A stretch of DNA of 64,000 nucleotides, taken from contig JAHCKM010000001.1 in the NCBI GenBank assembly GCA_026125795.1, forward strand, positions 1,240,001 through 1,304,000. The letters are read 5' to 3'. Below the pieces are notes generated by a model. The model saw nothing but the letters and a program-made list of their open reading frames with translations, was not told where the DNA came from and did not search any database. The translations under genes and the position numbers were made by a program. Origin of the DNA: Burkholderiaceae bacterium (GTDB lineage: Bacteria > Pseudomonadota > Gammaproteobacteria > Burkholderiales > Burkholderiaceae_C). This document shows positions 57,422 to 64,000 of this stretch, one piece after another (the first letter of the stretch is position 1; every line of letters begins with the position of its first letter).

Positions 57422-58062
57422 GGCGTCACCTCGGCCAAGTGCTGGTTGAACCATTCGCCGGCCGAGAAGGCCACCTGCTGCAGCGCGCCGGCTTCCTCGA
57501 ACAGGTGCGTGGCGCGCGGCACCACCTCGAGCCGGCTGGGGCAGTGCAGCAGGCGCTGCGCGGCGCGATTGAGCGCCAGCACCTGCGCGTCGAGCGCACC
57601 GACCAGCAGCAGCGTCGGCGCTTTCACCTGCTGCAGCACCGCGTCGCCGGCCAGATCGGGACGCCCGCCGCGCGACACCACGGCCGAGACGTCCTGCGGG
57701 CGCTCCGCCGCCGCCACCAGCGCCGCGGCGGCGCCGGTGCTGGCGCCGAACAAGCCCAGGCGCAAACCGGTCAATCGAGGATGCTCGCGCGCCCAGGCCA
57801 TGGCCTGCAGCAGGCGACGCGTCAGCAATCCGATGTCGAAAACGTTGGCGGCGTCGTGCGCCTCGTTCTCGGTCAGCAGATCAAACAGCAGCGTGCCGAG
57901 GCGGCGCGTGTGCAGCACCTCGGCCACGTAGCGGTTGCGCACGCTGTGGCGGCTGCTGCCGCTGCCGTGTGCGAACACCACCAATCCGCGCGGCGCGGCC
58001 GGTACGACCAGATCACCACCCAACGCGTGAGGGCCGATCAGGACTTGCTGCTGAATCATCAT
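57418..58062 (-). CDS. Alpha/beta hydrolase (dienelactone-hydrolase-like)
   Basis: The 214-residue hydrolase has VVFAHGSGSSRHSVRNRYVA at the oxyanion region, LGLFGASTGAAAALVAAAERP with the nucleophile elbow Gly-Ala-Ser-Thr-Gly, LLLVGALDAQVLALNR carrying the Asp, and the His in RATHLFEEAGAL. First gene of the hydrolase-phosphoribosyltransferase-kinase operon, with a GGGGA site before ATG at 58062. An FNR-like promoter lies 61.5 bp upstream. Confidence 0.87.
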   Translation of the reverse strand: MMIQQQVLIGPHALGGDLVVPAAPRGLVVFAHGSGSSRHSVRNRYVAEVLHTRRLGTLLFDLLTENEAHDAANVFDIGLLTRRLLQAMAWAREHPRLTGLRLGLFGASTGAAAALVAAAERPQDVSAVVSRGGRPDLAGDAVLQQVKAPTLLLVGALDAQVLALNRAAQRLLHCPSRLEVVPRATHLFEEAGALQQVAFSAGEWFNQHLAEVTP

Positions 58063-58089
58063 GGCAGTTCCCCACATCCAATGGCGTCC

Positions 58090-58130
58090 ATTGGAGCGCG
58101 CTGCGCCGTGACGGCATTGAGGTGGCGCAA
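58090..58130 (-). promoter_or_regulatory. FNR/CRP-type promoter of the hydrolase operon
   Basis: TTGAGGTGGCGCAA at 58117-58130 has the minus-strand hexamer TCCAAT (complement of 58090-58095) 31 bp from its centre, a four-of-six match to TATAAT. Confidence 0.6.
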
Positions 58131-58171
58131 GTGAGGCCGTTGCGCGCGGCGCTTGCGGCCGGGCAGGGCCG

Positions 58172-58489
58172 TCACTGCAAGCCGGCGCGGCGCAAGCGGG
58201 TCTTGAGCGCATCGATCTCGTCGAGCAGCTCCAGGACGAGCGCCATCGCATCGACACCGAGCTGGAGGTCGCGCCTCAGCCGCCAGGCGGTGCGCGCACG
58301 GACCAGCGCCGTGCCCTCGAACTGCCAGTCGTCCGGGCCGCTGCCGGTGGGGCTCAGCAACCCTTCGTCGACCAGCGCGGCGATGAACGAGGGCTCTACC
58401 GCGCAGGCCCGGCACAGATCGGCCAGGGTGAACCGCAGGTCATGCTCGACGACGACGGCTTCGATGACGGTTCTCTCGGTGTCGGTCAT
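58172..58489 (-). CDS. cbpM: Chaperone modulator CbpM
   Basis: The 105-residue protein fits CbpM, the MerR-like inhibitor of CbpA: LRFTLADLCRACAVEPSFIAALVDEGLL is the reduced winged-helix start, followed by RARTAWRLRRDLQLGVDAMALVLELLDEIDAL. It binds the J-domain of CbpA. The ATG at 58489 is preferred to an overlapping TTG at 58495. It follows cbpA directly. Confidence 0.87.
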   Translation of the reverse strand: MTDTERTVIEAVVVEHDLRFTLADLCRACAVEPSFIAALVDEGLLSPTGSGPDDWQFEGTALVRARTAWRLRRDLQLGVDAMALVLELLDEIDALKTRLRRAGLQ

Positions 58490-58491
58490 GG

Positions 58492-59436
58492 TCAACCCTC
58501 GAGTTCGCGACGCGGATTGAAGTGGGGAAAGGCGTGCGCCAGCGCCGCATAGGCCTGCGCCGCCGCGGGGGTGTCGGCGGGTGGCGCCGCGATCGCTAGC
58601 ACGGCATACAGATCACCCGGCGGCGTGCCCGGCAGCCCCTTGCCCTTCAGCCTGAGCTTGCGGCCCGCACCCGAGCCCGCGGGAACCGTGATCTGCACGC
58701 TGCCGTCGGGCGTCGGCGCGACCACGGTGGCGCCGAGCGCGGCCTCCCACGGGGCGACCGGCAGGTCCATGTACACGTCGCGGCCGTCGACGCGAAAGTG
58801 CGGATGCGGCTGAAATCCGATCTCGAGGTACAGGTCGCCCGCGGGCGTGCCGCCAACGCCCGGGCTGCCTTGGCCCGACAGGCGCAGGTGCTGGCCTTCG
58901 CGCACGCCGGCGGGGATCCGCACGTCGAGCTGGCGCTCGCGCAGCGAGACGCGGCCCTGCGCGTCGACCACCGGCATGCGCAGCGTCAGGGTCTTGCGTG
59001 CGCCGCGGTAGGCATCCTGCAGGTCGATCACGATCCTCGCGTGGCGGTCGCCGCCGGTGCGCGGCATGCCGCGCGCCGGGCCGCCGCCCATGCGGTGGCC
59101 GAACAGCGACTCGAAGAAGTCGCTGAAGTCCATGTCGGCGCCAGGGCCTGCATCACGACCGCTGAACTCGAACCCGCCACCGTCCCAGCCGGGCGGCGGA
59201 TGGAACTCACCGCGTTGACCGTAGCGCTGGCCCACGTCGTCATAGGCGGCGCGTTTCTCGGGGTCGCTGAGCACCTCGTGCGCCTCGGCCACCTCCTTGA
59301 AGCGCGCCTCGGCATCGGGCTCCTTGCTGACGTCGGGGTGGTACTTGCGCGCCAGCTTGCGGTAGGCGCGCTTGATCTCGTCCGACGAGGCCGTGCGCTC
59401 GACGCCGAGCGTGGCGTAGTAGTCCCTGAACTCCAT
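58492..59436 (-). CDS. cbpA: DnaJ-like co-chaperone CbpA
   Basis: The 314-residue protein has a J-domain at 4-68 with HPD (KYHPDV), a Gly/Phe-rich linker ([27 protein letters not shown]), and two DnaJ C-terminal beta domains ([19 protein letters not shown] and [12 protein letters not shown]). No zinc-finger domain is present, as in CbpA. It stimulates DnaK under stress or stationary phase. ATG at 59436. The operon cbpA-cbpM is the E. coli order. It diverges from the FAD oxidase with an FNR-like dyad between. Confidence 0.92.
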   Translation of the reverse strand: MEFRDYYATLGVERTASSDEIKRAYRKLARKYHPDVSKEPDAEARFKEVAEAHEVLSDPEKRAAYDDVGQRYGQRGEFHPPPGWDGGGFEFSGRDAGPGADMDFSDFFESLFGHRMGGGPARGMPRTGGDRHARIVIDLQDAYRGARKTLTLRMPVVDAQGRVSLRERQLDVRIPAGVREGQHLRLSGQGSPGVGGTPAGDLYLEIGFQPHPHFRVDGRDVYMDLPVAPWEAALGATVVAPTPDGSVQITVPAGSGAGRKLRLKGKGLPGTPPGDLYAVLAIAAPPADTPAAAQAYAALAHAFPHFNPRRELEG

Positions 59437-59476
59437 TGAACGTCCTCTGGCTCTCGAACTTTTTCTTCGATGCCGC

Positions 59477-59547
59477 AGTGGATGGGAAGATTCGTGCGGC
59501 CGATTTGACCTTGCGCAAGAGCGCCGGCTCGAACGCCGTGACACGAT
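59477..59547. promoter_or_regulatory. Bidirectional FNR/CRP-type promoter region
   Basis: TTGACCTTGCGCAA at 59505-59518 has minus-strand TCCACT (complement of 59477-59482) 32 bp toward cbpA and plus-strand CACGAT (59542-59547) 33 bp toward the FAD oxidase. The centre is 75.5 and 65.5 bp from the two start codons. One dyad may thus serve both directions. Confidence 0.6.
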
Positions 59548-59576
59548 CCCGCCGTGTCCGACGATGACCCTCTGTC

Positions 59577-60890
59577 TTGAGCCTGCTGGATTCCGACCAC
59601 GATCTCGCCCGTGATTCGTACTATGCGGCGACGTCGCCGCGGCAGGCATCGTTCCCACGGCTCCAGGGGTCGGCCCACTGCGACGTGGCCATCGTCGGCG
59701 CCGGCCTGGCCGGCTTGTCGGCCGCGATCGAGCTGGCGGACCGGGGGTTCGATGTGCGCGTGCTGGAGGCGCGCCAGGTCGGTTGGGGCGCCAGTGGTCG
59801 CAACGGCGGCCAGGCGATCCACGGCGTCGGCTGCGATCCGCTGGAGATCGAGCGTCAGCTGGGGCTCGACGAAGCGCGCCGCGTGTGGGCCGCCACGCTC
59901 GAAGGGCTCGACATCATCCACGCGCGCTGCCGGCGCTTCGCCATCGATGCCGAGTGGCGAAGCGGTTACCTGATGCCGGCGGTGCACGCGCGCCGAGCCC
60001 GCATGCTGCAGGCGCTGGCCGATCGGCTTGCCACCCACTATGACTACCCGTTGCGGCGCATCGGGCCCGATGAGATCGGCCGCTGGATCGCCAGCCGGCG
60101 CTTCCACAGCGCGCTGCACGATGCGCGCTCCGGCCACCTGCATCCATTGAAGTACGCACGCGGCCTGGCACGCGGCGCGGCATCGCTGGGCGTGCAGATC
60201 CACGAAGACACGCGCGTCAACGCGCTGGTGGCCGGCGCAAGACCAAAGCTGCTCACGCCGCAGGGCGTGTTGAGCGCGCGCCAGGTGCTGCTGGCCGGCA
60301 ACGCCTATCTGCAGGGCGTCGCGCCGCGACTCGAGGGGCGCATCATGCCGATCGAGACCTTCATCGCCGCGACCGAGCCGCTGCCCGAGCCGCTCGCGGT
60401 GTCGCTGATCCCGTCGGGCTCGGCGGTGTCGGACAACAACTTCGTGCTCGACTACTTTCGTGTCTCGAACGACCACCGGCTGCTGTTCGGCGGCGGCGAA
60501 AGCCACCGTGCGTCTCGTCCGTCCGATGTGGCCGCGGCGATGCGCCAGCGCATGCTGCTGGTGTTCCCGCAGCTGGCGCAGGTGCGCTTCGAGCACGTGT
60601 GGGGCGGCGTGGTCGACGTGACGCTGAACCGGGCTCCCGACTTCGGTCGTCTGCCGGCCAGTTCGCACAGCCCCAACGTGTACTACCTGCAGGGCTTCTC
60701 CGGTCATGGCCTGGCGCTGACCGGCATCGCGGGACGCATCGTGGCCGAGGCGATGGCGGGCGACGCGTCGCGTTTCGATGTGTTCGCGCGCTTGAAGCAC
60801 CGTGTGTTTCCCGGCGGCCGTTGGTTGCGCGCACCGGCGCTGCGGCTGGGCCTGGCCTGGTATCGGTTGCGCGACGCGCTGGCGTGGTGA
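59577..60890 (+). CDS. FAD-dependent amine oxidase, PuuB/DAO family
   Basis: The 437-residue flavoprotein has the FAD Rossmann motif [20 protein letters not shown] (~36-55) and [17 protein letters not shown], the family signature of gamma-glutamylputrescine oxidase and related DAO enzymes. It ends in [23 protein letters not shown] at 59577 is the start because [20 protein letters not shown] is the usual N-terminal run. Next to homospermidine synthase, a polyamine substrate is likely, but glycine- or sarcosine-type substrates are not excluded. Confidence 0.87.
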   Translation: MSLLDSDHDLARDSYYAATSPRQASFPRLQGSAHCDVAIVGAGLAGLSAAIELADRGFDVRVLEARQVGWGASGRNGGQAIHGVGCDPLEIERQLGLDEARRVWAATLEGLDIIHARCRRFAIDAEWRSGYLMPAVHARRARMLQALADRLATHYDYPLRRIGPDEIGRWIASRRFHSALHDARSGHLHPLKYARGLARGAASLGVQIHEDTRVNALVAGARPKLLTPQGVLSARQVLLAGNAYLQGVAPRLEGRIMPIETFIAATEPLPEPLAVSLIPSGSAVSDNNFVLDYFRVSNDHRLLFGGGESHRASRPSDVAAAMRQRMLLVFPQLAQVRFEHVWGGVVDVTLNRAPDFGRLPASSHSPNVYYLQGFSGHGLALTGIAGRIVAEAMAGDASRFDVFARLKHRVFPGGRWLRAPALRLGLAWYRLRDALAW

Positions 60891-60903
60891 GCTGCGCCAC
60901 GCG

Positions 60904-62322
60904 CTACGTGACGCGGAAGTTCTTGAACTGCCACGGGTCGTCGCGATCGAGATCTTCGGTGAACAGCCAGTCGCGCCCGCTCAACGGCGTCCAGTCGCTG
61001 AACACGCCCACCACGTCGCCGAGGTAAGGGCGGCACAGGCGCAGCATCTCGTCGTGCGGCAGGTCGTCGGGCTCGACGATGTCGCGCGTGGGGTTCTTCA
61101 TCGCCCACACCACGCCGGCCATCACCGCCGCGGCCACCTGCAGGCTGGTGGCGCTGTTGTGCGGGCACAGCCCGCGTGCCTGCTCGATGCTCAAGCGCGA
61201 GCCATACCAGTAGGCGCCGCGCGCGTGGCCCATCAGCAGCACGCCGAGCTCGTCGATGCCCGAGACGATGTCGTCCTTCAGCACGCGGTTGCGGCTCTGC
61301 TTGCGCCAGTTGCGTCCCGCCAGCTCGTGCAGCGAGAGCACGGCGTCGTCGCACGGGTGATACGCATAGTGCACCGTGGGCCGGTAGTGCGGGCGGGCCC
61401 GATCGCCGAGCGTCAGGTAATCGGCGATCGCGATCGATTCGGTGTGCGTGACCAGGAAGCCTTGTTGCGCGCCGGCCAGCGGGGTCCAGGTCCGCACGCG
61501 CGTGGCGGCGCCGGGCCGGTTCAGGTAGATCGCGGCCAGCGAGCCTTCCGAGTGGCGCGAGCCGTCGGTGGGAAAGTGCCGTTCGTGGCTGCCCCATCCG
61601 AGCTCGGCCGGCTGCGTGCCCTCGTCGACGAAGCCTTCGACCGACCAGGTGTTGACGAACTCGCCGGCGCGCTTGCGCTGCGCGCCCACCTGCGAGTCGC
61701 GCTCGGCGACGTGGATCACGCGCACGCCGAGCGATTGCGCCAGGCGGGCCCAGCCCTCGCGGCTGCGCGGCGCCCGTCGCTCCCCACCCGCGGCCACGGC
61801 GATGTCGATCAGCGCCTGCTTGACGAAGTAAGAGACCAGGCCCGGGTTGGCGCCGTGGGTCAGCACCGCGGTGGGCGCGTCGCCGGACGGGCTGCGCAGC
61901 GCCAAGGCCGCCTCGCGCAGCGCGTAGTTGGTGCGCTGCGCCGGCGTGAGCGAGGCGTCGAGGTAGCCGCCGGCCCAGGGTTCGATGCAGGTGTCGAGGT
62001 ACAGCGCGCCGCGTTCGCGCGCCAGCGCGATCAGCGCCAGGCTGCTGACGTCGACCGACAGGTTCAGCACGAAGTCGCCCGGTTCCAGGCGCGGCGCCAG
62101 CACCTGCCGCAGGTTGTCGGCGTCCAGCGCCGTCACCAGGGTCTGCACGCCGGCTTGGTGCGCCGCCTCCAGGTCGCTGTCGTGCGGCTTGATGATCAGG
62201 ACCTGCTCGGGCCGCATCGCGATGTGGCGCAGCAGCAGGGGCAAGGTGCCCTGTCCGATGCAGCCGAAGCCGATCATCACCAGCCGGCCGTTGAAGACGT
62301 GTTCCTTGTGCGCCTCGCCCAT
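60904..62322 (-). CDS. Homospermidine synthase
   Basis: The 472-residue NAD-dependent enzyme makes sym-homospermidine from two putrescines. FNGRLVMIGFGCIGQGTLPLL is the family NAD-binding start, with LTHGANPGLVSYFVKQAL and HPCDDAVLSLHELAGRNWRKQS following. Length and motifs match bacterial HSS. Its ATG (62322) is preceded by an FNR-like site at the distance expected of a leaderless transcript. It converges on the FAD oxidase with a 13-bp gap. Confidence 0.92.
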   Translation of the reverse strand: MGEAHKEHVFNGRLVMIGFGCIGQGTLPLLLRHIAMRPEQVLIIKPHDSDLEAAHQAGVQTLVTALDADNLRQVLAPRLEPGDFVLNLSVDVSSLALIALARERGALYLDTCIEPWAGGYLDASLTPAQRTNYALREAALALRSPSGDAPTAVLTHGANPGLVSYFVKQALIDIAVAAGGERRAPRSREGWARLAQSLGVRVIHVAERDSQVGAQRKRAGEFVNTWSVEGFVDEGTQPAELGWGSHERHFPTDGSRHSEGSLAAIYLNRPGAATRVRTWTPLAGAQQGFLVTHTESIAIADYLTLGDRARPHYRPTVHYAYHPCDDAVLSLHELAGRNWRKQSRNRVLKDDIVSGIDELGVLLMGHARGAYWYGSRLSIEQARGLCPHNSATSLQVAAAVMAGVVWAMKNPTRDIVEPDDLPHDEMLRLCRPYLGDVVGVFSDWTPLSGRDWLFTEDLDRDDPWQFKNFRVT

Positions 62323-62330
62323 GGATGGTG

Positions 62331-62371
62331 ATTGAACCTGGGCGCTCGAAACCCGCGTTGACGCATCTCAA
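62331..62371 (-). promoter_or_regulatory. FNR/CRP-type promoter of homospermidine synthase
   Basis: TTGACGCATCTCAA at 62358-62371 has minus-strand TTCAAT (complement of 62331-62336) 31 bp from the centre. The dyad is only 42.5 bp from the ATG, so the transcript would have little or no leader. Confidence 0.5.
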
Positions 62372-62519
62372 TCGAACGAGCGCGCGGCGCGAGCGGCATG
62401 AGCCGCCGCAAGTCCTGGAGCCCACGAGCGATGCGAGACTCGCGACCGTGAATCGCGCCGAACCGCCGGTCTGCCCGGGCTCGACCCACGCCGCCGCGGC
62501 CGCGCCGCCCGGCCATGCG

Positions 62520-63314
62520 ATGAGCACCGACGAGATTCGCAAGGTCGTGTCCGACGTCATTGCATCGATCGCGCCGGACTTCGAGCGCGAACGGATCGAG
62601 CCCGCGCGCCCGTTGCGACAGCAAGTGGAGCTCGACTCGATGGACTGGATCAACGTGCTGTCGGGCCTGCAGGAGCGGCTGCAGGTCGACATCCCGGCAT
62701 GCGATGCGGGCCAGCTGACGACGCTGGACGCGATCGTCGGCTATCTGGCGCTGCGGCTCGCCAAGCCTGTCGAGCCCGCGCAGGCACGCGCCGATGCATG
62801 GACGGCGCTGCCCCATGCCTTCGATCTCGCCGATGGCACGCGCGTCACGGTGCGACCCATCCGCGCCGACGACGCGGCGTTGGAGGCGGCTTTCGTGCGC
62901 CGCCTGTCGGCCGAGTCGCGCTACATGCGATTCATGGCCACGATGCGCGAGCTGCCGCAGCCCCTTCTGGAGTCGCTGACCGATGTGGACGCGGTCCACC
63001 ACGTGGCGCTGGCGGCCACGGCACGCCGCGACGACAAGGAGGTCCTGCTCGGTGCGGCGCGCTACGTGGTCGACGCCGCGGGCACGGGCTGCGAGTTCGC
63101 CGTGGCCGTCGATGATGCGTGCCAAGGCTCGGGCCTGGCCGGACGCCTGATGCAGACGCTGCTCGAGGTCGCTCGGCAGCGCGGCCTCAAGCGCATGGAA
63201 GGCACGGTGCTGGCCAACAACCGCAGGATGCTGAAGTTCATGCGCCAGCTGGGTTTCAGCGTGCGGCGCGATCCCGACGATCCGCACAACGTGCTGGTGG
63301 CCCGCGCGCTCTGA
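62520..63314 (+). CDS. Fusion of acyl carrier protein and GNAT acetyltransferase
   Basis: The 264-residue protein has an N-terminal ACP (residues 1-80) with Ser40 in the motif LDSMDWINVLSGL, then a GNAT domain (~90-264): VRPIRADDAALEAAFVRRLS, GCEFAVAVDDACQGSGLAGRLMQTLLEVA (acetyl-CoA pyrophosphate loop Q-x2-G-x-A/G) and LKFMRQLGFSVRRD. ATG at 62520 is chosen because ACP homology starts there. An alternative GTG at 62448 would add 24 residues. The carrier is paralogous to the free ACP at 22.2 kb, so the transferase may use acyl-ACP instead of acyl-CoA. Confidence 0.8.
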   Translation: MSTDEIRKVVSDVIASIAPDFERERIEPARPLRQQVELDSMDWINVLSGLQERLQVDIPACDAGQLTTLDAIVGYLALRLAKPVEPAQARADAWTALPHAFDLADGTRVTVRPIRADDAALEAAFVRRLSAESRYMRFMATMRELPQPLLESLTDVDAVHHVALAATARRDDKEVLLGAARYVVDAAGTGCEFAVAVDDACQGSGLAGRLMQTLLEVARQRGLKRMEGTVLANNRRMLKFMRQLGFSVRRDPDDPHNVLVARAL

Positions 63315-63375
63315 AGCGGCGCCTTGGCGCGCCCGCGACGCATCGATCGCCTGTGACCGACGCGGGGCTGTCGGC

Positions 63376-63858
63376 TCAAGCGCCGAGCGGCGTGCCCGAT
63401 ATCGACCGTTCGTGACGCTGCGCCGCCCCCACCGCGTTGGCCAGCGCGCCCATGGCCTCGGCGACGACCGTCAGCACATCGTCGATCGCGACCACGCCGA
63501 CGAGACGGTGGAGCTCGTCGACCACCGGCACGCGGCGCACGCCCTTGCGCTGCATCGTGGCCAGCACGTCGAGCACCGAGTCGCTTTCGCGTGCGGTCAC
63601 GACGCTCGCGCTCATCACGTCGGCGACCCTCAGCGTCTGGGGGTCCTTCTGTGTCGCGACCACCGCGGTGACGATGTCGCGATCGGTCAGCACGCCGACC
63701 ACGTGGCGATCGGTGGTGCTGCGCTCCTGCACGACGACCAGGCTGCCGACGCGCTGGTCGCGCATCACGCGCGCGGCCTCGTCGATCGACAGCTCGGGGT
63801 AGGCCACCGACACGATGCGGGTGCAGATATCGCCAGCGGTCAGTTTGTGCTCGAACAT
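63376..63858 (-). CDS. Two-CBS-domain protein
   Basis: The 160-residue protein consists of two CBS motifs: VAYPELSIDEAARVMRDQRVGSLVVVQ with HVVGVLTDRDIVTAVVATQ, then VVTARESDSVLDVLATMQRKGVRRVPVV with RLVGVVAIDDVLTVV. Such pairs bind AMP/ATP or related ligands and sense energy state. It is a complete version of the short CBS protein at 18.1 kb. ATG at 63858 is preferred to the adjacent ATG at 63861 because of AGGAG spacing. Confidence 0.9.
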   Translation of the reverse strand: MFEHKLTAGDICTRIVSVAYPELSIDEAARVMRDQRVGSLVVVQERSTTDRHVVGVLTDRDIVTAVVATQKDPQTLRVADVMSASVVTARESDSVLDVLATMQRKGVRRVPVVDELHRLVGVVAIDDVLTVVAEAMGALANAVGAAQRHERSISGTPLGA

Positions 63859-63882
63859 CATCGCTCCTGTTGCGCAGCCACC

Positions 63883-63924
63883 AGCATCAACCGCGCATCG
63901 CGGCGCACGGTTGCGCCATGTCAA
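63883..63924 (-). promoter_or_regulatory. FNR/CRP-type class II promoter of the CBS protein
   Basis: On the minus strand TTGACATGGCGCAA (63924-63911) is followed by GATGCT (complement of 63883-63888) 32 bp from the centre. The ATG is 59.5 bp from the dyad centre. Confidence 0.6.
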
Positions 63925-64000
63925 CCGCGCAGCTGGCCGGCCGCAAGCCGAGCCGCACGGCCACCGGCGCCAGGCTGCGCGCCGTCGTGGGGGCGGCCGG
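63918..64000 (+). other. Open frame running off the right edge
   Basis: An ATG at 63918 opens a frame of 27 codons beginning MSTAQLAGRKPSRTATG that is still open at the window end. The ATG lies inside the FNR-like dyad, so the true start may be further right. Nothing can be said of function. Confidence 0.25.

Overview
The window is G+C-rich, densely coded DNA with short gaps, many GTG/TTG starts and ATGA or TGATG gene overlaps. Gene content (RpoD-type sigma factor, homospermidine synthase, CbpA/CbpM, RtcB/archease, GlgC) and protein style suggest a betaproteobacterium of the order Burkholderiales. This assignment is from general resemblance; no rRNA or tRNA gene was seen.

Region 1 (about 1-36.6 kb) looks like a stress and low-oxygen survival island. 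It holds NAD salvage (pncA, pncB), a CDP-alcohol phosphatidyltransferase, a SagB-type nitroreductase, a ribosome-hibernation-like protein fused to a cold-shock-like domain, an ACP/AMP-ligase/acyltransferase fusion, glgC and glk, archease and rtcB, a five-gene ABC exporter operon with a CBS protein, a tandem universal stress protein, a FadE-type acyl-CoA dehydrogenase, a PDH-like E1/E2 operon with acetyl-CoA synthetase and its own acyl carrier protein, an RpoD paralogue, a helix-hairpin-helix protein, a second Lon, a truncated second GlgC and several small unknown proteins.

Region 2 (about 36.6-55.6 kb) is different. It holds an IS110-family element, a DHH phosphoesterase and PRPP-synthetase-like pair, a CadC-like regulator, small lipoproteins, an S9 peptidase, a DUF1428 protein, an orphan periplasmic binding protein, an MFS transporter, a marR-emrA-emrB operon with a MarR-type operator, and a PAS-GGDEF diguanylate cyclase.

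Region 3 (about 55.6-64 kb) returns to the island theme: a hydrolase / phosphoribosyltransferase / kinase operon, cbpA-cbpM, an FAD amine oxidase, homospermidine synthase, an ACP-acetyltransferase fusion and a CBS-domain protein.

The strongest new signal is regulatory. About fifteen intergenic 14-mers of the form TTG-N8-CAA (typically TTGAG/C/T-N4-CGCAA or ATCAA, an FNR/CRP-family-like dyad) lie upstream of the genes in regions 1 and 3, and none was found upstream of region 2 genes. In most cases a plausible -10 hexamer lies 31-33 bp from the dyad centre, the geometry expected of class II FNR/CRP-type promoters. This ties the metabolic, chaperone, protease, carbon-storage, polyamine and lipid genes into one proposed regulon. 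From memory, the gene content resembles the low-oxygen-activated locus of Burkholderia cenocepacia.
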